Below are positions 48,677-59,742 of a stretch of 64,000 nucleotides of DNA, one piece after another. The notes below the pieces were generated by a model that saw only the letters and a program-made list of their open reading frames with translations, searched no databases and had not been told where the DNA came from. The stretch comes from Gibbula magus (taxonomy: Eukaryota > Mollusca > Gastropoda > Trochida > Trochidae): contig OW388293.1 of NCBI GenBank assembly GCA_936450465.1, positions 31,005,860 through 31,069,859 of the forward strand, read 5' to 3'. How positions within the stretch are numbered: the first letter of the stretch is position 1; each line of letters starts with the position of its first letter. The translations under genes and the position numbers were made by a program.

Positions 48677-50592
48677 TTTCACTAAACTAGGACTGTTTTC
48701 ACCCTGATGTTTGACTAAACTAGGACTGTTTTCACCCTGATGTTTGACTAAACTAGGACTGTTTTCACCTTGATGTTTAACTAAACTAGGACTGTTTTCA
48801 CCTTGATGTTTCACTAAACTAGGACTGTTTTCACCCTGATGTTTGACTAAACTAGGACTGTTTTCACCCTGATGTTTGACTAAACTAGGACTGTTTTCAC
48901 CTTGATGTTTAAATAAACTAGGACTGTTTTCACCTTGATGTTTCACTAAACTAGGACTGTTTTCACCATGATGTTTGACTAAACTAGGAATGTTTTCACC
49001 TTGATGTTTAACTAAACTAGGACTGTTTTCACCTAGATGTTTCACTAAACTAGGACTGTTTTCACCTTGATGTTTAACTAAACTAGGACTGTTTTCACCC
49101 TGATGTTTGACTAAACTAGGACTGTTTTCACCTTGATGTTTAACTAAACTAGGACTGTTTTCACCTTGATGTTTCACTAAACTAGGACTGTTTTCACCAT
49201 GATGTTTGACTAAACTAGGACTGTTTTCACCTTGATGTTTAACTAAACTAGGACTGTTTTCACCTAGATGTTTCACTAAACTAGGACTGTTTTCACCTTG
49301 ATGTTTCGCTAAAATAGGACTGTTTTCACCCTGATGTTTAACTAAACTAGGACTGTTTTCACCCTGATTTTTAACTAAACTAGGACTTTTTTCACCTTGA
49401 TGTTTCGCTAAACTAGGACTGTTTTCACCTTGATGTTTCGCTAAACTAGGACTGTTTTCACCCTGATGTTTAACTAAACTAGGACTGTTTTCACCTTGAT
49501 GTTTCGCTAAACTAGGACTGTTTTCACCCTGATGTTTCGCTAATCTAGGACTGTTTTCACCCTGATGTTTGACTAAACTAGGACTGTTTTCACCTTGATG
49601 TTTAACTTAACTAGGACTGTTTTCACCCTGATGTTTCGCTAAACTAGAACTGTTTTCACCCTGATGTTTTACTAAACTAGGACTGTTTTCACCCTGATTT
49701 TTAACTAAACTAGGACTGTTTTCACCTTGATGTTTAACTAATTTAGGACTGTTTTCACCTTGATGTTTAACTAAACTAGGACTGTTTTCACCCTGATGTT
49801 TCGCTAAACTAGAACTGTTTTCACCCTGATGTTTTACTAAACTAGGACAGTTTTCACCCTGATTTTTAACTTAACTAGGACTGTTTTCACCTTGATGTTT
49901 AACTAAACTAGGACTGTTTTCACCTTGATGTTTCGCTAAACTAGGACTGTTTTCACCCTGATGTTTAACTAAACTAGGGCTGTTTTCACCCTGATGTTTA
50001 ACTAAACTAGTACCCATGCTGTTTTCACCTTGATGTTTCACTGAACTAGGACTGTTTTCACCCTGATGTTTCGCTAGACTAGGGCTGTTTTCACCTTGAT
50101 GTTTCACTAGATTAGAACTGTTTTCACCTTGATGTGCTTAACTAGGACTTTTTCACCTTCATGTTTCGCTAAACTAGGACTGTTTTCACCTTAATGTTTC
50201 ACTAGAGTAGGACTGTTTTCACCTTTATGTGCTAAACTAGGACTTATTTTTACCTTGATGTTTAACTAAACTAGGACTTTTTTCACCCTGATGTTTAACT
50301 AAACTAGGGCTGTTTTCACCTTGATGTTTCACTAGATTAGAACTGTTTTCACCTTGATGTGCTTAACTAGGACTTTTTCACCTTCATGTTTCGCTAAACT
50401 AGGACTGTTTTCACCTTAATGTTTCACTAGAGTAGGACTGTTTTCACCTTGATGTTTCGCTAAACTAGGACTGTTTTCACGCTGATGTTTCACTAAACTA
50501 GGACTGTTTTCACCCTGATGTTTAACTAAACTAGGATTGTTTTCATCTTGATGTTTCACTAGACTAGAGCTGTTTTCAACTTGATGTTTCAC
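48677..50592 (-). repeat. 33-bp coding-type minisatellite, array 1 (about 58 units)
   Basis: On the minus strand the 33-bp unit encodes an 11-residue repeat, KHQGENSPSLV. One run (48620-49276) is open for 218 codons, and two others (49871-50107, 50416-50667) are open for about 80 each, separated by 1-2-base indels. Variation concentrates at the Val codon (GTC, GTT, GTG, also GCG for Ala) and the Gln codon (CAG, CAA; sometimes Leu CTA or His CAT). The other codons are nearly constant. If translated it would be a hydrophilic, Ser/Asn/Lys-rich repeat protein. The 5' end on this strand joins a non-repetitive frame (50593-50690). Frameshifts argue that the whole array is not one modern exon. Confidence 0.85.
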
Positions 50593-50690
50593 TCGAACCA
50601 TGAGAGTCAGGCAGTACGTCTCGTCATCCACCAGACATTCGCACGGCGTGGGTACGTTAGTACTCACTGCTATAGGGATGGTAATGTGGG
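50593..50690 (-). CDS. Non-repetitive N-terminal lead-in to the 11-residue repeat
   Basis: Directly upstream (on the minus strand) of array 1, about 32 codons stay in frame with the repeat, with a Cys-containing stretch (PTPCECLVDDETYCLTLMVR). An acceptor-like TTGTAATTAG precedes it near 50692. No ATG lies before the segment except an internal one, so an upstream exon would be required. Hypothetical. Confidence 0.3.
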
Positions 50691-50699
50691 CTAATTACA

Positions 50700-51050
50700 A
50701 GAACGAACGACGGTGTATATATTACTTTGAAGACTTGTAAATGTGTATCATGTCACCACTGACCTTTAGATATCCCCTATTACTTACATTTAAAATAAAA
50801 GCCTAATTTCGTTGATGAATATCAGTTCAATGATGAAGCAAGTAATAGTGAGCTATTTGGAATAGCTTTGTCTGGCCACACTATGTCATCTATGTTAGAC
50901 TTGGTATAGAAGCATTATAAAGACTGACGGATAGTACTGCTTGACAAGCCATGGTTCACATTTTCTTTAATTCTAAACAATTTTTATATAATGATGGCTA
51001 AGATTATTCACTGTATACCCATATTAACTTAAGATAGTAATACAGGGGTG
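50700..51050. other. Spacer between minisatellites, nothing recognised
   Basis: About 350 bp of AT-rich single-copy-looking sequence with no coding frame. Confidence 0.5.
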
Positions 51051-51059
51051 CAATACGGT

Positions 51060-52318
51060 TTCCGTGGTCGGTTTCCGTATTGCACGGTGAATTCTGTATT
51101 GCACGGTGAATTCCATATTACACGGTGAATTCCGTATTACACGGTGAATTCCCTATTACACGGTGAATTCCGTATTTCACAGTGAATTCCGTATTGCACG
51201 GTGAATTCCGTATTGCCAGTGAATTCCGTATTGCACGGTGAATTCCGTATTACACGGTGAATTCTGTCTTGCACGGTGAATTCCGTATTACACGGTGAAT
51301 TCCGTATTGCACGGTGAATTCCGTATTACATGGTGAACTCTGTATTTCACGGTGAACTCCGTCTTGCACGGTGAATTCCATATTTCACAGTGAATTCCGT
51401 ATTGCACGGTGAATTCCGTATTACACGGTGAACTCCATATTGCACGGTGAATTCTGTATTGCACGGTGAATTCCGTATTGCACGGTGAATTCCGTATTGC
51501 ACGGTGAATTCCATATTACACAGTGAACTCCGTATTGCACAGTGAATTCCATATTACACAGTGAACTCCGTATTTCACGGTGAATTCCGTCTTGCACGGT
51601 GAATTCCATATTTCACAGTGAATTCCGTATTGCACGGTGAATTCCGTATTGCACGGTGAATTCCGTATTACACGGTGAACTCCGTATTTCACGGTGAATT
51701 CCGTATTGCACAGTGAATTCCGTATTACACGGTGAATTCCGTATTACACGGTGAACTCCGTATTTCACGGTGACATCCGTATTGCACGGTGAATTCAGTA
51801 TTGCATGGTGAATTCCGTATTGCACGGTGAATTTCGTAAATTACACGGTGAACTCCGTCTTGCACGGTGAATTCCATCTTGCACGGTGAATTCCGTATTG
51901 CACGGTTAATTCCGTATTTCACAGTGAATTCCGTATTGCACTGTGAATTCCGTATAGCACGGTGAATTCCGTATTACACGCTGAACTCTGTATTTCACGG
52001 TGAACTCAGTCTTGCACGGTGAATTCCGTATTTCACAGTGAATTCCGTATTGCACGGTGAATTCCGTATTGCAAGGTGAATTCCGTATTACACGGTGAAC
52101 TCCGTCTTGCACGTTGAATTCCGTATTTCACAGTGAATTCCGTTTTGCACGGTGAATTCCGTATTGCACGGTGAACTCCGTATTTCACGGTGAACTCCGT
52201 CTTGCACGGTGAACTCCGTCTTGCACGGTGAATTCCGTATTACACGGTGAACTCCGTCTTGCACGTTGAATTCCGTATTTCACGGTGAACTCTGTCTTGC
52301 ACGGCGAAATCCGTATTT
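51060..52318. repeat. 19-bp minisatellite, about 65 units, EcoRI-site core
   Basis: The unit is CACGGTGAATTCCGTATTG. Most units keep GAATTC; variants change TTGCAC to TTACAC or TTTCAC and AATTCC to AACTCC. Three units make 57 bp, giving a 19-residue pseudo-repeat in open frames on the minus strand; those frames are incidental. Confidence 0.95.
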
Positions 52319-52319
52319 A

Positions 52320-53835
52320 TAATTTTTAACATGCTCAAAACTTCCGCAGAGGGGTCGCCGACGGTTCTGGTCGCTCAAGTTTTGCTCGCATGACGCAGAA
52401 ATGTCGTACAATGGACGTTCTAAGGTCGCAAAGGACGCTCAATGATCGCCATGTAAGTAATTCGTTAACGTTGGGCGAAGCCTCTGCCTCCCTTGTGCCT
52501 TCCTACTGCGTCCTCTGTGCAATCAGAGCCGTTTATATCACGACCGTTCTGCCTTCATGCAGAGACCACGACAACCTTTGTGCGACCATGACAAGTGTTG
52601 TGCCTTCTTTCTGCATTCACTCAGCCTTCTGTGAGCGTCCTCGTAAATTCTCCAAAAAATAGATGATCGATTCTCACATGTTTCCTTGTTTCTGTTGGCA
52701 AATCTTTGATAAGACTATGGCACCAAAAAGGAGCAAGACAACCGAAAAGTCAAGCAAATTAAGATGTATAAACTCACTTGTAAAGAAACGCCATCACATA
52801 TTTAACTATAAGAACGGAATGCTGCTGTCGGATAGAGTCGACTTTAAATGTCTTTGATAATAACAAGTTTTGTAAAGAAGTACGCACAATTTCATTCATT
52901 CGGGTTTGATACTTTTTTCATGATCTTTATTCAAACACATACGGGTGTTGGAATAGCTTTTTTTTCCCAGAATGTTGGATAATTTTCTTTACAAATTACG
53001 AAATACCGAAAATAGGACATCGTAAAACAAGCCAAAAATCCCCTTTTTACTTGTTTATCTCCCCGTTAAGAAGATTTTAAAAAGAGACTAGTTTTTACAA
53101 GGCATGATTTTCAGAAATATGAACAGATAATGTTTCATAAACTTAAATGTAACCCATTTGAATGATGAAGCCCTGTTTCATTCGTATGTTTACCAGTGGA
53201 TTTAATAATTTAATGTATTTTTGTATATTTACTTCTTTAGGTTTTTTTTATCATATTCTTCTGCAAAAAAAAACAATTTTATTTTTATTTATTGCAGCTG
53301 CAAAAGCTGATTGGTTGGTTGTTTTTGACGGTTGGAATGGGACTGAAACAATTGAGACTAATGCAGCTTATTATAGACCCTAGTCTATCCAGGTTGCCGA
53401 ATGCTCCCAGGGATCACTGAAGCATTGTTCAGGTATTGCAGAGGAGGCAGAAGTGTTGCTGCATGGTCGGCCAACTGTCGCCATAGTCGTGAATGGAGGC
53501 ACAGCGAAGGCACAGAGGAAGCACAGATGTGGCACAGAGGAGGCTGACGGGTTGCACGGGGATCGCCCTTAATGTTGAAATGTTGTTAGGGTTGCACAGT
53601 GAACGCCCAGCGAAGGCAGTGTGAAGGCTCCGTAAACGTGCAGGTCGTTCAAAGGTCGTCATGGAAATTACCGTTATTTGCATTTTAGGTCGTACAAAGG
53701 ACGCACGAAGATCGCAGGAGCATTTACACAGAAACGGGATTTCGCGAAATCAGCCGACCATTGAGCGTCCTGTCCATTTTTTTGGTCGCTCAATGGTCGT
53801 ACGAAGGACGCGGCTCTGTGTAAAGGGGCTCAGCA
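52320..53835. mobile_element. Decayed DNA element with GCGTCC/GGACGC subterminal words
   Basis: Both flanks (52330-52640 and 53420-53830) are GC-richer and share GGTCGCTCAA, GGACGC, TGTGCCTTC and GTCCTCTGTG words, mostly in inverted orientation. The middle is AT-rich. The right end includes a 12-bp inverted pair GACCATTGAGCG/CGCTCAATGGTC at 53757-53800 and finishes GTGTAAAGGGGCTCAG. A matching left terminus was not found, so the element may be truncated by the 19-bp array. Confidence 0.45.
52717..52857 (+). CDS. Short basic frame inside the decayed element
   Basis: ATG-initiated frame of 46 codons starting MAPKRSKTTEKSSKL and ending TGA. The basic start resembles first exons of transposon-encoded DNA-binding proteins, but that is weak. 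A GTAAAG inside could act as a donor. Function unknown. Confidence 0.25.
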   Translation: MAPKRSKTTEKSSKLRCINSLVKKRHHIFNYKNGMLLSDRVDFKCL

Positions 53836-54217
53836 GTTCTCGGTATGTTCAATGTTTCCCTAATTCAATCTCCGGAATTTATGTTTTAATAACACTGCTA
53901 GTTAATGTTACAGTTGATTAAATTACCAGCTTGGATTAAGACCTAATATTGAAAGCACAAGCAGGGAAAATATTACTCAAATTATCATTAATAAGGCAGA
54001 AAAGCGTAAAGTATAGGAGGAATTGAAAGCATTGCCGAAAGCGATGCTGCGTCATTGTAACGTCACAACCGTTTACTATTGTTACGCCAACCATGGTTAC
54101 GCCATTCGAAAGAAGCACGCTGACGGAAGTCTGAATGTTGTTTCTTATTTCCAGTTCTTTGTAATTAAAAGTAAAGTAAAACAAATTTGATGGCTTAATT
54201 ATGTTTACACACTTTAA

Positions 54218-54300
54218 AGGTACATCCATTGTGTTGTTGGGGCTCACACATTGCAACCGTTATAAATGGTGACTAACGTCCTCGTGCTTTAACTATAATA
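54218..54300. mobile_element. Fragment of TTAA MITE family 1
   Basis: TTAA (54214-54217) followed by AGGTACATCCATTGTGTT and ACCGTTATAAATGGTG, matching the inverted right end of the element at 34298. The other end was not found. Confidence 0.7.
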
Positions 54301-54304
54301 GTTC

Positions 54305-54770
54305 AGGGCAAAACTATACTTTATTACAAAACATATTGGGGTACAGCGAACTTTATTTCTTAAATAAGAGTACTTATAAAGCGCCTCATCCACATCACCA
54401 AGGGACATGCTCTAAGCGCATGATATCAAATCGAATGCACAAGTGTGATATTCTATATTATGTATTTCATTGAATATGGGTTTTATAGACTTTTACGAAC
54501 GCAAAATTGTATATTTTAAATAGCATTGTTTACTGGGTTTTATGTGGTCACATCTGATTCCATGTACATGTTTGATGTAAACCCATCTATTGTAAATGAG
54601 TGTTACTACGTACATTCAGACATACATATGTCACCAATGATTAGTTAAATGAATATATGTCTTGCTTTGTAAGAATTTATGTCAATTGATTATTTGTTTT
54701 GTCAGCAACATGACTTACATAGTTAAATAACGGACATGACAAGAACATTACATTATGGCACCTGGGACAA
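54305..54770. other. AT-rich spacer with a SINE-tail-like scrap
   Basis: No coding frame. TATAAAGCGCCTC..CTCTAAGCGC near 54375-54420 resembles the conserved 3' part of metazoan SINEs, too short to classify. Confidence 0.4.
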
Positions 54771-55396
54771 TAAGTGTTTATGGGTTGTCGAATCGAAGTC
54801 CTTGCAAAAGAAGTATATGTCAGATATAATTATATATTTGTAAATCATTTCAGCAGAAAGGGAAATATGAATTAAAAATATTAGAGGTAACCATGTTGAT
54901 AGACGTTGGTAATATAACAGCTATCAGAGTTTCACTGTAGCGATTCTAGCGAATCTGTTAGATGACAAGATTAATATGCGAATGCCTCTGTTTCTCGTGA
55001 TTCCAACTACATAAAACTAAATTATGCTTTATTAAAATAATATCATACATAAAAACTAACAAAAACGATGAATTGATGCAACTTGTCAACAGTAAATCAA
55101 TACTTTAAAATTTGTATTGAAGACCGAGACGACAACAGTGATAATATCAGAAGTTCTCGAAATAGTAACAGGTGAAATGACGTGGTTTTTGGTTTCCATG
55201 AACAAATATTATATATATCAAAGGTTAAAGGCCGGTGATAGTATTGCAGAGATTTAACGTACAATGCTAAATGGTCAACACGAAACTGTAGATGAGTAGA
55301 TATTACTACGTTGATGCATATTGCAACAGTTATTTATCTTTGAATCGTTGAACTCTTTTACCTCTTTGCATCTTTCCGTAAATTCTACGTGGAATG

Positions 55397-55397
55397 C

Positions 55398-55428
<31 letters not shown>
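55397..55428. repeat. C22-A10 homopolymer pair
   Basis: Twenty-two C followed by ten A just before the 33-bp array of copy 1. The C run is a potential i-motif, and its complement a potential G-quadruplex. Confidence 0.95.
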
Positions 55429-55430
<2 letters not shown>

Positions 55431-55432
<2 letters not shown>

Positions 55433-56452
55433 TCTAGGTGAAAACAGCTCTAGTGTAGTGAAACATCTAGGTGTAGACAGCCCTAGTTTAGTGAAACATC
55501 AAGGTGAAAACAGCTCTAGTATAGTGAAACATCAAGGTGAAAGCTGTCCTACTTTAGTGAAACATCTAGGTGAAAACTGTCCTAGTTTAGTGAACATCAA
55601 GGTGAAAACAGCCCTAGTCTAGTGAAACATCAAGGTGAAAACAGCTCTAGTCTAGTGAAACATCAAGGTGAAAACAGCTCTAGTTTAGTGACTACATCAA
55701 AGTGAAAAAGAGCCCTTGTCTAGTGAAACATCAAGTTGAAAACAGTCCTAGTCTAGTGAAACATCAAAGTGAAAACTGTCCTAGTCTAGTGAAACATCAA
55801 GGTGAAAACTGTCCTATTTTAGTGAAACATCCAGGTGAAAACAGTCCTAGTTTAGTTAAACATCAGGGTGAAACAGAGCCCTTGTTTAGTTAAACATCAG
55901 GGTGAAAAAGAGCCCTTGTCTAGTGAAACATCAAAGTGAAAACTGTCCTATTTTAGTGAAACATCAGGTGAAAACAGCCCTAGTCTAGTGAAACATCCAG
56001 GTGAAAACAGTCCTAGTTTAGTTAAACATCAAGGTGAAAACAGTCCTAGTTTAGCGAAACATCAAGGTGAAAACAGTCCTAGTTTAGTTAAACATCAAGG
56101 TGAAAACAGTCCTAGTTTAGTTAAATAATCAGGGTGAAAACAGTCCTAGTTTAGTTAAACATCAGGGTGAAAACAGTCCTAGTTTAGCGAAACATCAGGA
56201 TGAAAACAGTCCTACTTTAGTGAAGCATCAGGGTTAAAACAGTCCTAGTTTAGCGAAACATCAAGGTGAAAACAGTCCTAGTTTAGTGAAACATCTAGGT
56301 GAAAACAATCCTAGTTTAGTTCAACATCAAGGTGAAAACAGTCCTAGTTTAGTCAAACATCAGGGTGAAAACAGTCCTAGTTTAGCGAATTATCAAGGTG
56401 AAAACTCTCCGAACTTGGTAAAACATCAAGGTGGAAACAGCCCTATAGCTTA
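55431..56452 (+). repeat. 33-bp coding-type minisatellite, array 2 (about 31 units)
   Basis: Same 11-residue repeat as array 1, now read on the plus strand and more diverged (KHQGENSSSIV, KHLGENCPSLV, KHPGENSPSLV). Frames of 63-77 codons are interrupted by small indels. The last run (56286-56597) leaves the repeat and continues into a unique tail with a Cys cluster (TTSICPCCSWKPLPYC) and ends TAA, a plausible C-terminal exon. Confidence 0.85.
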
Positions 56453-57070
56453 TCACGTGACAACCTCCATTTGTCCTTGCTGCAGTTGGAAACCTCTCCC
56501 GTACTGTTTGAATTTCATTATATTGTTAAATAACAGTACGTTCAATCAGCAGTTATGTTACGAAATAAAGTCAGGGATCGAAATTACAAACAAATAACAC
56601 ATTAAATAACAATTGCAAGTGCAAAGGCCTCTTGACCTTTCAACAACAGGTTCATTATTTACATCTTACTTAAGGAAAATGGTCCAATGTATTAAACAAA
56701 CCATGTTCCTAAACGTCAATAACATAAGTGTTTATGGGTTGTCGAATCGAAGTCTGTGCAAAAGAAGTATATGTCAGATATAATTATATATTTGTAAATC
56801 ATTTTAGCAGAAAGGGAAATATGAATTAAAAATATTAGAGGTAACCATGTTGATAGACGTTGGTAATATAACAGCTATCAGAGTTTCACTGTAGCGATTC
56901 TAGCGAATCTGTTAGATGACAAGATTAATATGCGAATGCCTCTGTTTCTCGTGATTCCAACTACATAAAACTAAATTATGCTTTATTAAAATAATATCAT
57001 ACATAAAAACTAACAAAAACGATGAATTGATGCAACTTGTCAACAGTAAATCACTACTTTAAAATTTGTA

Positions 57071-57253
57071 TTGAAGACCGAGACGACAACAGTGATAATA
57101 TCAGAAGTTCTCGAAATAGTAACAGGTGAAATGACGTGGTTTTTGGTTTCCATGAACAAATATTATATATATCAAAGGTTAAAGGCCGGTGATAGTATTG
57201 CAGAGATTAAACGTACAATGCTAAATGGTCAACACGAAACTGTAGATGAGTAG
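57071..57253 (+). CDS. Coding-like 60-codon frame upstream of array 3
   Basis: Open frame ending TAG with a coding-like C-terminal half (YIYQRLKAGDSIAEIKRTML). It begins without ATG, so it would be an exon. In copy 1 of the duplication one base change creates a stop inside it, so at most one copy is functional. No domain recognised. Confidence 0.3.
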   Translation: MKTETTTVIISEVLEIVTGEMTWFLVSMNKYYIYQRLKAGDSIAEIKRTMLNGQHETVDE

Positions 57254-57350
57254 ATATTACTACGTTGATGCATATTGCAACAGTTATTTATCTTTGAATC
57301 GTTGAACTCTTTTACCTCTTTGCATCTTTCCGTAAATTCTACGTGGAATG

Positions 57351-57385
57351 CCCCCCCCCCCCCCCCCCCCCCCCCCAAAAAAAAA
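57351..57385. repeat. C26-A9 homopolymer pair
   Basis: Equivalent of the C22-A10 tract in copy 1, four C longer and one A shorter, showing slippage since the duplication. Confidence 0.95.
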
Positions 57386-57386
57386 C

Positions 57387-58441
57387 CATCTAGGTGAAAA
57401 CAGCTCTAGTGTAGTGAAACATCTAGGTGTAGACAGCCCTAGTTTAGTGAAACATCAAGGTGAAAACAGCTCTAGTATAGTGAAACATCAAGGTGAAAGC
57501 TGTCCTACTTTAGTGAAACATCTAGGTGAAAACTGTCCTAGTTTAGTGAACATCAAGGTGAAAACAGCCCTAGTCTAGTGAAACATCAAGGTGAAAACAG
57601 CTCTAGTCTAGTGAAACATCAAGGTGAAAACAGCTCTAGTTTAGTGACTACATCAAAGTGAAAAAGAGCCCTTGTCTAGTGAAACATCAAGTTGAAAACA
57701 GTCCTAGTCTAGTGAAACATCAAAGTGAAAACTGTCCTAGTCTAGTGAAACATCAAGGTGAAAACTGTCCTATTTTAGTGAAACATCCAGGTGAAAACAG
57801 TCCTAGTTTAGTTAAACATCAGGGTGAAACAGAGCCCTTGTTTAGTTAAACATCAGGGTGAAAAAGAGCCCTTGTCTAGTGAAACATCAAAGTGAAAACT
57901 GTCCTATTTTAGTGAAACATCAGGTGAAAACGGCCCTAGTCTAGTGAAACATCCAGGTGAAAACAGTCCTAGTTTAGTTAAACATCAAGGTGAAAACAGT
58001 CCTAGTTTAGCGAAACATCAAGGTGAAAACAGTCCTAGTTTAGTTAAACATCAAGGTGAAAACAGTCCTAGTTTAGTTAAATAATCAGGGTGAAAACAGT
58101 CCTAGTTTAGTTAAACATCAGGGTGAAAACAGTCCTAGTTTAGCGAAACATCAGGATGAAAACAGTCCTACTTTAGTGAAGCATCAGGGTTAAAACAGTC
58201 CTAGTTTAGCGAAACATCAGGGTGAAAACAGTCCTAGTTTAGCGAAACATCAAGGTGAAAACAGTCCTAGTTTAGTGAAACATCTAGGTGAAAACAATCC
58301 TAGTTTAGTTCAACATCAAGGTGAAAACAGTCCTAGTTTAGTCAAACATCAGGGTGAAAACAGTCCTAGTTTAGCGAATTATCAAGGTGAAAACTCTCCG
58401 AACTTGGTAAAACATCAAGGTGGAAACAGCCCTATAGCTTA
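57387..58441 (+). repeat. 33-bp coding-type minisatellite, array 3 (about 32 units)
   Basis: Near-identical to array 2, with one additional unit near 58200-58235. The same C-terminal tail frame (58275-58586) follows it, with one residue difference (Phe to Cys). Confidence 0.88.
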
Positions 58442-58795
58442 TCACGTGACAACCTCCATTTGTCCTTGCTGCAGTTGGAAACCTCTCCCGTACTGTTTGA
58501 ATTGCATTATATTGTTAAATAACAGTACGTTCAATCAGCAGTTATGTTACGAAATAAAGTCAGGGATCGAAATTACAAACAAATAACACATTAAATAACA
58601 ATTGCAAGTGCAAAGGCCTCTTGACCTTTCAACAACAGGTTCATTATTTACATCTTACTTAAGGAAAATGGTCCAATGTATTAAACAAACCATGTTCCTA
58701 AACGTCAATAACACTTTTTTTACAGGAGGTATCACAGACGCAACGAACATTAGCTATAGAAACTTCAAAATGTTAGTATCTTTAATATCGAACCG

Positions 58796-59161
58796 TTGGA
58801 GTCGGAGTGTCGTTCAAAACACTTACAATTGATGGTGGCATTACAATCCAGGGTAACTTATGTTAAACTTGGGCTACAATTGATTTTAACTCTACGATTG
58901 CTTTATGGAACGGGTCACTGGGCCGTGTTTTTCGGCTTGAAAGGTTGGCTGAATTTATTACCGCTATACAGTGTTCGCCAAAGGATTTGCTGGTTCATTT
59001 TTATAAAAAAAGGTAGCTGTTATCAAAGTATTTTAAATGTTATGAAACTTCCATATCCTCAACAGAATCATCTATGGAAATCGCCATTTAGGTCGTATAC
59101 AGGTATTTTTCCAGACTTTGAAACGACCAATATTATTTCAAAATCGTTAATAAATCATTAA
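58796..59161 (+). CDS. 121-codon open frame, hypothetical
   Basis: Lies downstream of an acceptor-like TTTTTTTACAG (58722) in sequence outside the duplication. The frame is unusually long for this AT-rich DNA and encodes a Trp/Leu-rich product (GTGHWAVFFGLKGWLNLLPL). A second frame over 58867-59013 also looks coding (LGRVFRLERLAEFITAIQCS) but has stop codons on both sides. One of the two is probably the old coding frame of a decaying gene, perhaps related to the exons from 59743. Not assignable. Confidence 0.35.
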   Translation: MESECRSKHLQLMVALQSRVTYVKLGLQLILTLRLLYGTGHWAVFFGLKGWLNLLPLYSVRQRICWFIFIKKGSCYQSILNVMKLPYPQQNHLWKSPFRSYTGIFPDFETTNIISKSLINH

Positions 59162-59742
59162 GGATAATGTTTTTAAAAAAAATGTGTTGCTTGTTCTCTA
59201 CATCGATGCAGTGCAATTATCCTTTACATATGGATCCCACTGGTATGATATGTTACCAACTAGGATATAACACTAGACAGATAGGAACAGTATCAGCACA
59301 TCTAAAGTCACTGTCTCGAATCTTTAACACTTTTAACTTGTAACTCTCACAACTTTCTTACATGTAACATACAAACAATGTAGCATTCGTGTATCATAAA
59401 TAGACAAGGACAACGGTCGGTATTGTCCAAATTGTATTTCTTCAAAATTGAAAAAAATAATGATTGAGCTCTTTCCCTTCGCTTATAATTGGACATTTAA
59501 ACTGGAATGATCACACATAGAAACTTAGAAAATAAAATCCTAATGTATTTAATTTTGTATGCATTCAGGGGTCACATTTTCAATTTACACAATTTTCTAA
59601 CCAATCTAAAGTTATCAGGGGTACAACTTCTAGACTGATTCAATTACTTTAAGAGGCGATTTAGCCTTCATTTAACAAACTTTGGCAAGGTTCACAAATA
59701 TAATGCACATTAACTTTATTACGACAACTTCTCGTTACTCAG

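Larger units (their letters stand above)
54771..56724. repeat. 1.95-kb tandem duplication, copy 1
   Basis: Begins TAAGTGTTTATGGGTTGTCG and ends at AACGTCAATAACA, immediately followed by copy 2. The copies are nearly identical. Differences include single substitutions, the length of a C/A tract and one 33-bp repeat unit. Copy 1 has a nonsense change (GAGATTTAACG against GAGATTAAACG) in the 60-codon frame that copy 2 keeps open. Confidence 0.95.
56725..58711. repeat. 1.95-kb tandem duplication, copy 2
   Basis: Copy of 54771-56724 in the same orientation, about 33 bp longer because of one extra minisatellite unit, and with a longer C tract. Homology ends where TTTTTTTACAG begins. Confidence 0.95.

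Noticed and set aside
51421..52112. Several 60-70-codon minus-strand frames rich in FTVQYGIHRAIRNSPC-like repeats
   Set aside because: Product of the 19-bp minisatellite (three units make 57 bp). All frames are equally open by repetition.
48677..58441. CRISPR-like direct repeats
   Set aside because: The 33-bp units are contiguous with no spacers, and the genome is eukaryotic.
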